Both the position numbers and the translations under genes were made by a program. From Bacteroidales bacterium M2 (GTDB lineage: Bacteria > Bacteroidota > Bacteroidia > Bacteroidales > Muribaculaceae): a stretch of 31,348 bases of DNA. Shown one piece after another: positions 15,394 to 23,426 of this stretch (the first letter of the stretch is position 1; each line of letters opens with the position of its first letter). Location: positions 1 to 31,348 of the forward strand of contig LUJM01000097.1 of NCBI GenBank assembly GCA_001689415.1, read 5' to 3'. The notes beneath the pieces were generated by a model. It was not told where the DNA came from. It was given only the letters and a program-made list of their open reading frames with translations, and ran no database searches.

Positions 15394-16335
15394 ATGGATT
15401 CCCTTCACCCCTTTAAGATTTTTGCCGGCACTAAATCACAGTATATGGCCGAAGAAATCTGCAAAGAACTCGGCGTAGAGCTGGGCAAGATGAAAATCGA
15501 ACATTTCGCCGACGGCGAATTCGAAGTTTGCTACGAGGAAACCGTACGTGGCTGCGATGTGTACATCGTACAGAGTACATTCCCCAACTGCGACAATCTG
15601 ATGGAACTGCTGCTAATGATCGATGCGGCTAAGCGTGCTTCGGCCCATTCTGTCATTGCGGTTATGCCATATTTCGGCTGGGCGCGTCAGGATCGCAAGG
15701 ATAAACCCCGTGTGTCGATTGCTGCCAAACTGGTTTCCGACCTGCTGGTTACTGCCGGTGCAAACCGCGTGATTACAATGGACCTGCATGCCGACCAGAT
15801 ACAGGGATTCTTCAATATCCCTCTCGACCACCTATATGCCTCGTCGGTATTTATCCCGTACATCCAGAGTCTCAACCTTGAGGATATGGTGATCGCCACA
15901 CCCGATGTGGGCGGTGCTAAGCGTGCCAACAACTATGCCAAATACCTCGATGTACCCCTGGTGCTGTGCCACAAGCAGCGTGCCAAGGCCAACGTGGTAG
16001 CTAAGATGACCGTTATCGGAGATGTTAAGGACAAGAACGTAATCCTTGTCGACGATATGGTCGATACCGCAGGCACTATCACCAAGGCAGCCGACCTGAT
16101 GATGGAAAATGGCGCAAAGAGCGTACGCGCACTCGCTTCGCACGCCATTATGAGCGACCCCGCATCGCAGCGTGTAGAAGATTCGGCCCTCACCGAGATG
16201 ATATTTACAAACTCGATACCCTACACAAAGGGGTGCAAGAAGTGTACAATACTATCGGTGGCTCACTTGTTTGCCGACACTATCCACCGAGTGCTCTGCA
16301 ACGAATCGATATCTTCGCAATATCTTATTAAATAA
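15394..16335 (+). CDS. prs: Ribose-phosphate pyrophosphokinase (PRPP synthetase)
   Basis: A 313-residue cytoplasmic enzyme making PRPP from ribose 5-phosphate and ATP, the precursor for nucleotides, histidine and tryptophan. The N-terminal FAGTKSQYMAEEI, the FADGEFEV segment, YFGWARQDRKDKPR, MDLHADQIQGFF, and the PRPP loop VDDMVDTAGT at residues 219-228 are all present. Length matches E. coli Prs. Only 27 bases separate it from the amylase, with no terminator or promoter seen, so it is probably transcribed from the patatin promoter. The 3' end is closed by two hairpins. Confidence 0.97.
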   Translation: MDSLHPFKIFAGTKSQYMAEEICKELGVELGKMKIEHFADGEFEVCYEETVRGCDVYIVQSTFPNCDNLMELLLMIDAAKRASAHSVIAVMPYFGWARQDRKDKPRVSIAAKLVSDLLVTAGANRVITMDLHADQIQGFFNIPLDHLYASSVFIPYIQSLNLEDMVIATPDVGGAKRANNYAKYLDVPLVLCHKQRAKANVVAKMTVIGDVKDKNVILVDDMVDTAGTITKAADLMMENGAKSVRALASHAIMSDPASQRVEDSALTEMIFTNSIPYTKGCKKCTILSVAHLFADTIHRVLCNESISSQYLIK

Positions 16336-16417
16336 TAAGATTTAGTTTTTAATCATAAGGTTTAAAGTTTAAGGCCGGATAATAGACTCGACAATTAGAC
16401 TATTATCCGGTCCTTTG
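16322..16417 (+). terminator. Double terminator after prs
   Basis: First hairpin: ATCTTATTA (16322-16330) with TAATAAGAT (16333-16341), spanning the prs stop and followed by TTAGTTTTT. Second: 16373-16385 with 16400-16412, 13 bp with one G-T pair (core CCGGATAATAG/CTATTATCCGG), followed by TTTGATTT. Confidence 0.7.
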
Positions 16418-16461
16418 ATTTATTATAAGCCGGAATTGTTTCAATCCGTAATTGACCGACA

Positions 16462-17466
16462 ATGATCATAGAAGAACCTGACCTCAGTGTGCTCGATGCA
16501 GCTACAGTATTCGACATCGACGACCCTCGCTGGGCTAAGATAGGCAAGCTTGTAGACTGTATCTCGTGTTATACAGAAACACCGGCTCGTAAGATTGTAG
16601 ACCATGCCCTTGCCCATAACATGGTGCTAACCAATAAAGTACCCTTGACGGCAAAGCATATCGCCGCGCTTCCCGACCTGAAGTATATCGGGGTACTTGC
16701 CACCGGCTACAATATCATCGACCTTGCGGCAGCAACCGAGGCCGGTATCGTTGTTACCAATATCCCGGCTTACAGCACCGCCTCTGTCGCCCAACATGCC
16801 ATTTCGCTCTTGCTTGCCATTACAAACAGGGTTGAGTCTTATTCTACCGAGGTTCATGGTGGCCGTTGGACTGCGTCGTCGGCCTTTACATTCCTTATCG
16901 AAGACTGGCACGAACTCGACGGTAAGACATTCGGCGTGGTCGGCTTTGGCAATACAGGCCGGGCTACTGCCGCTATAGCCAAGGCTTTAGGTATGAAGAT
17001 TGCGGTATATACATCGAAGTCGCAACAGGAACTGCCGGAGGGATATGTGAAAGTAGGCCTCGACGAACTATTCGCTAACTCCGACGTGGTGAGTCTTCAT
17101 TGCCCCTTGACACCTGATACGCAGGGGCTTGTAAACAGTCGCCGACTACGCTTGATGAAGCGCTCGGCAATACTTATCAATACCTCGCGAGGCCCGGTGG
17201 TCAATGCCACAGACCTTGCAAAAGCGCTTGTCGAAGGGCGTATCTATGCCGCCGGTATCGATGTGCTCGATAATGAGCCCCCGCGCCCCGGCAACCCCCT
17301 TCTTGCCGCCCCTCGCTGCTATATCACGCCCCATATTGCATGGGAAAGTGTTGAGGCAAGGGAGCGTCTGCTCGATATTGCCGCTGAAAATGTGAAAGCA
17401 TTTATCGACGGCAATCCTATTAATGTTGTAAACAAGGAGGTCCTTGGACATATAGGCTTTGAGTGA
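16462..17466 (+). CDS. D-2-hydroxyacid dehydrogenase (NAD-dependent)
   Basis: A 334-residue member of the D-isomer-specific 2-hydroxyacid dehydrogenase family, acting in the cytoplasm. A Rossmann NAD-binding loop GVVGFGNTGRA lies at the centre, and the catalytic triad is complete: R243 in NTSRGPVV, E272 in DNEPP, H291 in TPHIAW. The sequence is closest in style to glycerate/hydroxypyruvate reductases, but substrate cannot be fixed. The ATG at 16462 gives a full N-terminal domain. No convincing promoter was seen in the 126-base gap after prs. The FadL gene follows after 39 bases and may be co-transcribed. Confidence 0.9.
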   Translation: MIIEEPDLSVLDAATVFDIDDPRWAKIGKLVDCISCYTETPARKIVDHALAHNMVLTNKVPLTAKHIAALPDLKYIGVLATGYNIIDLAAATEAGIVVTNIPAYSTASVAQHAISLLLAITNRVESYSTEVHGGRWTASSAFTFLIEDWHELDGKTFGVVGFGNTGRATAAIAKALGMKIAVYTSKSQQELPEGYVKVGLDELFANSDVVSLHCPLTPDTQGLVNSRRLRLMKRSAILINTSRGPVVNATDLAKALVEGRIYAAGIDVLDNEPPRPGNPLLAAPRCYITPHIAWESVEARERLLDIAAENVKAFIDGNPINVVNKEVLGHIGFE

Positions 17467-17505
17467 CACGATAAAGATTTATTTGTCAACTAATATAATT
17501 TCTAA

Positions 17506-18819
17506 ATGAAAAAGATTGCAATTGCCGCTTTGATGTCGGCAACAGTTTTCGGCATGTCGGCCGAAGGCTACCAAGTCAACACGCTGAGTGCCCGCCAGAA
17601 CGGTATGGGACATACCGGTACGGCTCTCAAACTCGGCGCCGAAAGTATGATATTCAATCCCGCAGGTCTTGCCTTTGAAGAACATACTATTGATTTCCAG
17701 GGCTCTGTGACCGGAATCTTCGCTCATGCTACAGCCAAGGTCGACGGTGTGGATTATAATACCTCCAACCCCGCGTCTACTCCGATGGCTTTCAACCTCG
17801 GTATGAAGGTCTACGATAATTTTGCCGCCGGTGTAAGTTTCTACACCCCCTACGGCAGTGGTATCAAATGGGGTGACAATTGGCCCGGTGCAGTACTCAA
17901 CCAGAGCGTCAACCTCAAGGCGTTCACCCTCCAGCCCACTGTTGCTTGGGAAATCATACCAGGTCTCTCGGTAGGTGCCGGTGCGATGATTACATGGGGT
18001 AATGTCAACCTCGACAAAGGCCTCGTAACCCCGGCATCGCTCAATGGTCTTCTATCGCTAATGGGTAACGACTACAGGTTTACCGACACTCCGGCGTCGA
18101 TCAACCTCACCGGTCGTGCGGCTACAACGGTTGGTTTCAACGTCGGCGCTATGTGGGATATCACCAAGCAGGTTACAGTGGGCGTTTCGTATCGCTCAAA
18201 GATGAACCTCAAGGTGAAATCGGGCGATGCTTCGCTCAGATATGCCAATGAAATGGCTCACAAGCTGCTACAGGAGAAACTCAACGTGCTCGATAAAGCA
18301 AACTTTGCCGCCGAAATGCCTGCCCCGGCAGTGCTCAATTTCGGTGTAGCATACAAGCCTATCGAAAAACTTCAGCTTGCCGCCGATGCCCAGCTTACAT
18401 TCTGGAATGTATACAAGAACCTCGAAATCGATTTCCTTAGCGAAACCCTCAAGCCCTACAACCAGAATCTCGAAAAGAACTACCGCAATTCGTGGACATT
18501 CCGCGTAGGCGCACAGTACTCGCTCACAAACCGACTCGACCTTCGCGCAGGTGTGATGATCGACACCACGCCTGTCAACGACGCCCACTACAACCCCGAG
18601 ACCCCGGGTATGACCAAGGTCGAACCATCTGTAGGCTTCTCGTTCTCGCCAATCAAATATTTCACTATCGATGCATCGCTGCTCTATGTGGCCGGCCTTG
18701 GCAAAGACAACGCATCGTGCAGCTATGCCGACCTGCTTGCAGGCAAAATGGCTACATTTACCGCCGACTACCGCGTGCATTCATGGTGCCCCGCTATCGG
18801 CTTCAGAGTGAATTTCTGA
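17506..18819 (+). CDS. OmpP1/FadL family outer-membrane transport protein
   Basis: A 437-residue outer-membrane beta-barrel. It has a signal peptide (MKKIAIAALMSATVFGMSA) and the FadL-type N-terminus, with NGMGHTGTAL and the NPAGL motif at residues 51-55. Many alternating hydrophobic strands follow, and the chain ends in aromatic FRVNF, as expected for barrel assembly. FadL proteins take up long-chain fatty acids and other hydrophobic compounds; the ligand in this organism is not known. A strong terminator follows at 18864-18907. Confidence 0.9.
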   Translation: MKKIAIAALMSATVFGMSAEGYQVNTLSARQNGMGHTGTALKLGAESMIFNPAGLAFEEHTIDFQGSVTGIFAHATAKVDGVDYNTSNPASTPMAFNLGMKVYDNFAAGVSFYTPYGSGIKWGDNWPGAVLNQSVNLKAFTLQPTVAWEIIPGLSVGAGAMITWGNVNLDKGLVTPASLNGLLSLMGNDYRFTDTPASINLTGRAATTVGFNVGAMWDITKQVTVGVSYRSKMNLKVKSGDASLRYANEMAHKLLQEKLNVLDKANFAAEMPAPAVLNFGVAYKPIEKLQLAADAQLTFWNVYKNLEIDFLSETLKPYNQNLEKNYRNSWTFRVGAQYSLTNRLDLRAGVMIDTTPVNDAHYNPETPGMTKVEPSVGFSFSPIKYFTIDASLLYVAGLGKDNASCSYADLLAGKMATFTADYRVHSWCPAIGFRVNF

Positions 18820-18863
18820 TAAACGGCAGGGCTTGATATGCCCTGTGTCATTGAATTTATTGG

Positions 18864-18907
18864 GTGGCATATCCGTGCAATAGGCGCCGGATATGCCACT
18901 TTTTTAT
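18864..18907 (+). terminator. Rho-independent terminator after the FadL gene
   Basis: GTGGCATATCC (18864-18874) pairs perfectly with GGATATGCCAC (18889-18899), followed directly by six T. A smaller hairpin CAGGGC/GCCCTG lies at 18827-18845. Confidence 0.85.
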
Positions 18908-18963
18908 ATCTAATACAATGTTGTAACAATTTGGTGAAAATAATAGGAAGATATGATGATACG

Positions 18964-18995
18964 CTTGCGTATTCTCGGGATTTTGTATAAGTTTG
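18964..18995 (+). promoter_or_regulatory. Promoter of the serine-hydrolase/glycosyltransferase operon
   Basis: CTTG (18964-18967), 20 bases, TAAGTTTG (18988-18995). Exact -7, one mismatch at -33. Only 7 bases separate the -7 box from the ATG at 19003, so the transcript would be leaderless or nearly so. Confidence 0.6.
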
Positions 18996-19002
18996 CGGCC
19001 AA

Positions 19003-20238
19003 ATGAAAAGAAAAGGCATAGTATTTGTTTCTGTCATCACATTCTTTTTTATGTGCGGCGTCGTTTTCTCTTGTAAAACAGGAGATAACAAGGCTGTTGC
19101 CGATTGTGAAATTACCGCGCCTTTCGATTCATTGTTTTCGACTATCTTTACAGACCCTGGTGCTCCCGGCGGTGTTGTGATTGTGTGTCGTGGCGATTCG
19201 GTTGTGTATAACCGTAGCTTCGGCATGGCCGACCTTGATAAAAACATACCGATGAGCGACAGTACTATGTTCAATGTCGCCTCTGCGTCGAAGACATATA
19301 TCACCTCGGCTGTTATCAAGCTGCGCGATAATGGCTTGCTGAGCCTTGACGACAGCTTGAGTAGGTTCTTCCCTGAATTTAATCGCGAAGTATTCGACAA
19401 GGTGAAGTTGCGCCACGTGCTGTCGCATACCACCGGCCTGCCCGATTTGCGGCCTCGTAACGCCGACCAATGGAATGAGTATGTCAAAGAACATCAGTCA
19501 CCTTTTGGCTATGGGCCTGATTATCTGCTCTATGGCCGCGAGGAAGAACTGCGCGAGTTTTTCAAGACCCTGAAGCGTCTCGATTTTTCGCCCGGGTCGG
19601 AATTTGATTGCCAGGATGCCCCTTATCTATTGCTGCCATTGGTGATAGAGCAGGTGGGTGGAAAGAACTTTGAGGTATGGATGCGCAAGAATATCTTTGA
19701 ACCCGCAGGGCTTGCCGAGACTGAATATTACGATCCGTCGCATCCTCACGAGCGTATGGCTCATGCCTATCGACCGGCAACCGGCAACCCTGCCCCGGGG
19801 CGATTCAGAAGCCGCGACGGACGCTGGGACGAACAAGACTATGGCGAAACAGAGTTCTTCCTTACTCGTGCCGACCATGGTATATGTACCACTCCGCGCG
19901 AATTTATCCGCTGGATTAATTCTCTCTATCATGGCCGTGTGATTGCCGAGTCGTCGCTCCGCGAAGTCAACCGCCCGGTGGTAGGAACTGATGTCGACAG
20001 TGTGCAGTACGGCCTTGGGCTATTCGTGCAGGACATCAATTCCAAGCCCTTCAAGGTATTTCACAGCCGCAATAATGGTGGATTCGGAATTTACGAAGGA
20101 GTATTTCCGCGTCAACACCTATATTATCTAATATTTGCCAACCGCGCAGACTGGAATCGTCTGGAAACGGCTGAAAAGGTCGACAGTATCCTTAAGTCGC
20201 ATAAGTGGTTGTTGCCCAAACAAGCGATTCAGGAATGA
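19003..20238 (+). CDS. Serine-hydrolase (class C beta-lactamase fold) lipoprotein, probable pseudoenzyme
   Basis: A 411-residue lipoprotein: basic N-terminus, hydrophobic core and lipobox VVFSC. The fold is that of the beta-lactamase/transpeptidase-like serine hydrolases (GMADLDKN, VLSHTTGLPD). The first active-site motif is present, S94-A-S-K97. The second, normally YxN, reads C203-Q-D205, and the third, normally HTG or KTG, reads H354-S-R356. Its downstream neighbour keeps all three, so this copy has probably lost hydrolysis and may act as a binding or regulatory partner. It is first in a four-gene coupled operon and overlaps the next gene by ATGA. The start is fixed by the signal peptide. 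Confidence 0.85.
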   Translation: MKRKGIVFVSVITFFFMCGVVFSCKTGDNKAVADCEITAPFDSLFSTIFTDPGAPGGVVIVCRGDSVVYNRSFGMADLDKNIPMSDSTMFNVASASKTYITSAVIKLRDNGLLSLDDSLSRFFPEFNREVFDKVKLRHVLSHTTGLPDLRPRNADQWNEYVKEHQSPFGYGPDYLLYGREEELREFFKTLKRLDFSPGSEFDCQDAPYLLLPLVIEQVGGKNFEVWMRKNIFEPAGLAETEYYDPSHPHERMAHAYRPATGNPAPGRFRSRDGRWDEQDYGETEFFLTRADHGICTTPREFIRWINSLYHGRVIAESSLREVNRPVVGTDVDSVQYGLGLFVQDINSKPFKVFHSRNNGGFGIYEGVFPRQHLYYLIFANRADWNRLETAEKVDSILKSHKWLLPKQAIQE

Positions 20239-21431
20239 AATTTCATGCTTCGATGCGTATAATCTTGCTGGCATGTCTCTTTGCCGGTATCCTCTCTTCG
20301 TGTAGCCATAACCGTGCTGTTTCCGCTTTGGATTCATCGCTCGACTCTCTATTTACATCAATATTTCCCGATCCGGAGGCTCCCAGTGCTATCGTTCTTG
20401 TGGCCAAAGGAGATACCATATTGTTCGACCGCGGTTACGGTATGGCCGATCTCAAAAATGGCAAGGCGATTAGCGATACTACATTGTTTAATATATGCTC
20501 GATTTCTAAGCAGTTCGCAGCTGTTGCCCTTCTCAAGCTCGAAGAACAGGGCAAACTCGAGCTCGACGACCATGTGAGCAAATTTATACCTGCGCTTCGT
20601 TTGCCGCAATTTTCCGAGGTGACCCTTTTTCACCTCTTGTCGCATACCTCGGGTATTCCCGACAGCCGTCCGCGCACCGACGAAGAATGGGCCGAGTATG
20701 TCAAGCACCATGAGACAAGTTTCGGCTCGTGCCGCGACTATAAACTTTATTCGCTTACTGCTGAATCGGTAAGGTATATGGCCGATGTGGATACACTGGT
20801 CTTTGAGCCCGGTACAGGCTATGAATATCAGAATCCCACCTACCAGCTTGTACTTCCCATAATAGAAGATGTAACACGCGAACGCTTCAACCCTTGGATG
20901 AAAGCCAACATATTCGATGTCGCAGGCCTTAAGCATACCGTATATTTCGACCCGGTCGACGATCTGCGGGCTTTGTCGCACGGATATATCCCTGCCGAAG
21001 GCGAAAACACCTATAAATTATGGCGTTCGCCCGACGGCAAATGGGAGGAATGTGACTATGGCGAGGCTTTCTTCTTCCCCACCAAGACCGACGGTGGCAT
21101 ATATACCTCGGCCCTCGATTTTCTAAAGTGGAAGAAGGCTTTGTACAGTGGCAAGGTGATAGGTGACAGTGCTTTGCATAAAGCCATTACCCCGGTTATC
21201 GAAACCGACATACCGATGACTTCTTACGGCCTCGGGCTTTTTATTGAGCAGGTACCCGGCAAAGCCCGCAAGATTTTCCATACCGGTGATAATGGCGGTT
21301 ATCTGACTGTCGAGGCATATTTCCCCGAGCATGATGTGTACTACCTTATATTTGCAAACCGTCCCGACTGGCCGAGAGAGAAAACTTACGAGCAGGTCGA
21401 CAGTATTCTGCACGCATATAAATTCATATGA
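20235..21431 (+). CDS. Serine-hydrolase (class C beta-lactamase fold) lipoprotein, intact active site
   Basis: A 398-residue paralogue of the upstream gene with an intact catalytic set: S89-I-S-K92, Y198-Q-N200 and H349-T-G351. The lipobox is GILSSC after a hydrophobic stretch. The ATG at 20235 is chosen because it overlaps the previous stop as ATGA; the ATG at 20253 also leaves a workable signal peptide. An upstream ATG at 20205 lies deep in the previous gene. Relatives include peptidases, esterases and D-amino-acid or peptidoglycan-acting enzymes; substrate is not predictable. Clear similarity along the length (for example DSLF..IF.DP.AP, GMADL, SHT.G.PD, YYLIFANR) shows tandem duplication. 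Confidence 0.88.
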   Translation: MKFHASMRIILLACLFAGILSSCSHNRAVSALDSSLDSLFTSIFPDPEAPSAIVLVAKGDTILFDRGYGMADLKNGKAISDTTLFNICSISKQFAAVALLKLEEQGKLELDDHVSKFIPALRLPQFSEVTLFHLLSHTSGIPDSRPRTDEEWAEYVKHHETSFGSCRDYKLYSLTAESVRYMADVDTLVFEPGTGYEYQNPTYQLVLPIIEDVTRERFNPWMKANIFDVAGLKHTVYFDPVDDLRALSHGYIPAEGENTYKLWRSPDGKWEECDYGEAFFFPTKTDGGIYTSALDFLKWKKALYSGKVIGDSALHKAITPVIETDIPMTSYGLGLFIEQVPGKARKIFHTGDNGGYLTVEAYFPEHDVYYLIFANRPDWPREKTYEQVDSILHAYKFI

Positions 21432-22237
21432 CAATGGCCTGTCCGAAGCTACAGGTTCTCATCGTTACTTACGGCCGGCGGATCGATGCCATAGATCTTG
21501 CCGGCCTGCCGATTGTCGGCGGGGTAGAGTATATCGTATCATGTCAGAACCCCGACAGGCTCGACCTTGACACATCGCGATTCGACGGACGTGATGATAT
21601 AAAGGTGTATTTTTTCGCTGACAGAGGTGTGTCACGCAATCGCAACCACTGTCTTGATATTGCAACGGCCGATTATGTGCAGATTTCCGACGACGACATC
21701 GCATACAATGCCGATGCCCTTGTCAAACTTATCGAGACATTTGATGCCGACAATGACATAGATATAGTGACAACACGCTCTGTCATCCCTGAACACCACG
21801 AATATCCTCTCGACCGCCACGACCTCGCCAAGCCTTGGCGATTCTATTCGCCTATTGCATTCGAAATTGCCTTAAGGCGCTCTGCCGTAGTGAAATATCA
21901 TCTCCGTTTTGCCGAAAGAATAAGTATCGGTACAGATTATGTCACCGCCGGCGAGGAAAACTTCTTTTTCCTGCGTTGCATGCGTTGCGGGCTTTACGGT
22001 GTGTTTAGGAATATTACCCTCTCGGAGCACCGTGGTCCTACCACCTGCAGCCATAGCGCACAGCAGCCGGGAGTGGTGCGAGCCAAGGGCGCAATACTGC
22101 CATGTGCCCGCGGATATTTTGGAGGCTTAATCCGCCTGCCGGTAGAGGCATGGCGCTCGCAACTGCCTTTTTTCAAGGCTTTGACATATCTGGTACAAGG
22201 CTATTTGTATTATCTAAAGTACCATAAAGAGCTATGA
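21428..22237 (+). CDS. Family 2 (GT-A fold) glycosyltransferase
   Basis: A 269-residue cytoplasmic glycosyltransferase. The start LQVLIVTYGRR, the RGVSRNRNHCLDIA segment and the metal/nucleotide-sugar site ISDDDIAYN are typical of GT2. A downstream GEENFFFLRC stretch is in the position of the GT2 acceptor/catalytic region. No membrane-spanning polymerase segment is present, so it is a transferase rather than a synthase. It is coupled at both ends by ATGA overlaps, with the serine hydrolase before and the next glycosyltransferase after. Donor and acceptor are unknown. Confidence 0.85.
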   Translation: MTMACPKLQVLIVTYGRRIDAIDLAGLPIVGGVEYIVSCQNPDRLDLDTSRFDGRDDIKVYFFADRGVSRNRNHCLDIATADYVQISDDDIAYNADALVKLIETFDADNDIDIVTTRSVIPEHHEYPLDRHDLAKPWRFYSPIAFEIALRRSAVVKYHLRFAERISIGTDYVTAGEENFFFLRCMRCGLYGVFRNITLSEHRGPTTCSHSAQQPGVVRAKGAILPCARGYFGGLIRLPVEAWRSQLPFFKALTYLVQGYLYYLKYHKEL

Positions 22238-23346
22238 GAATACTGTTTATGGGCGACGGCAGTGCCTATCATGCCAATCTTGCCACGGCTCTGAGGGCTA
22301 TGGGGCATGAAGTGACCGTGGCGTCTGACGGCACTCGCTGGATGCAGACCGAGCGTAATATCGACCTTTCGAGGCGTCACGGAAAACTTGGTGGCGCCAT
22401 GCTATGGTTTCGGCTTTCACAAATCGATGCAGCCAAGCTCAAAGGCTACGACGTGGTACAGCTTTCGTCGCCAGGCTTCGCGCCCCTGCGGCCCAAACGC
22501 CTTCGCAAACTGCTCGAACGGCTTCGCGCCGACAATGGCATCGTCTGCCTCACCGCACTCGGTACCGACTCCAACTACGTCGACCACTGCCTCAATTCGC
22601 CCGAGCCTGTGCTGAAATATTCAGAGTGGCGTGTCGCAGGCAAGCCCACGCCATGGAGCTCAACCGAGGCATCCGAAGTGAAGGAATGGCTTTCGCAAGA
22701 GCTTATAGACTATACCAATGAGTTTTATGCCCGTATCGACGGAGCTGTATCGGCCCTCTACGAGTATCACCGTGTGCTCGAAGTTACAAGGCCCGAACTG
22801 CCAATAGCTTATGGCGGCATTCCTATTTTGCGTGACCGCTTGCCTATGCATACCCTTGCCGACGGGCCTGTAAAGATTCTCCATGCCGTGCACCGTGGTC
22901 GCGAGGCCGAAAAAGGTGCCGACCACCTGATAGGTTTGCTTCGCCGACTCGAATCTGAGATGCCGGGGCGGGTGATTGTGGATACCCCCGACAATGTGCC
23001 ATATAACCGGTTCTTGCCGCGCCTTGCAGGGTACGATATAGTTTCCGACCAGCTTTATTCCTATACCCCGGCCACGACGGCACTGCTTGCTATGGCTATG
23101 GGTGTGGTGCCTCTGAGCGGGGGCGAAGAAGACTTCTATGACTATATAGGCGAATCTTCGCTCAGACCGATTATCAATGCCGACCCGACCGACCTCGAAG
23201 GAACTTACAACAGATTGAAATCATTGGTTGCCGACCGCGAAGCCCTGGCCGCATTGTCGATGCAAGGCCCGCAATTTGTTGCGAAACATAACGATGCAGA
23301 TGTCGTTGCTTCGCGATTTATTGATTTTTGGAAATCGATTTTGTAA
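22234..23346 (+). CDS. GT-B fold glycosyltransferase (GT4-like)
   Basis: A 370-residue glycosyltransferase of GT-B type. The N-terminal domain starts MRILFMGDGSAYHANLATAL and contains the usual GHEVTVAS strand. The C-terminal domain has ILHAVHRGREAEKGADHLI and a nucleotide-sugar-side region TTALLAMAMGVVPLSGGEED, matching the EX7E-like area of GT4 enzymes in position. No signal peptide. It is last of the four coupled genes; the M16 protease gene follows with its own -7 box. The glycan built is not identifiable. Confidence 0.8.
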   Translation: MRILFMGDGSAYHANLATALRAMGHEVTVASDGTRWMQTERNIDLSRRHGKLGGAMLWFRLSQIDAAKLKGYDVVQLSSPGFAPLRPKRLRKLLERLRADNGIVCLTALGTDSNYVDHCLNSPEPVLKYSEWRVAGKPTPWSSTEASEVKEWLSQELIDYTNEFYARIDGAVSALYEYHRVLEVTRPELPIAYGGIPILRDRLPMHTLADGPVKILHAVHRGREAEKGADHLIGLLRRLESEMPGRVIVDTPDNVPYNRFLPRLAGYDIVSDQLYSYTPATTALLAMAMGVVPLSGGEEDFYDYIGESSLRPIINADPTDLEGTYNRLKSLVADREALAALSMQGPQFVAKHNDADVVASRFIDFWKSIL

Positions 23347-23376
23347 ATTTTAACAATTGTTTTGTAAGTAAATACC

Positions 23377-23384
23377 TAATTTTG
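23377..23384 (+). promoter_or_regulatory. -7 promoter element for the M16 protease
   Basis: TAATTTTG, an exact -7 consensus, 42 bases before the ATG at 23427. No TTTG at the correct -33 spacing; one lies only 12 bases upstream. Confidence 0.5.
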
Positions 23385-23426
23385 CGTCTAAATAGCAGAA
23401 ACAAACTTTACAACATATTCGTTCCT

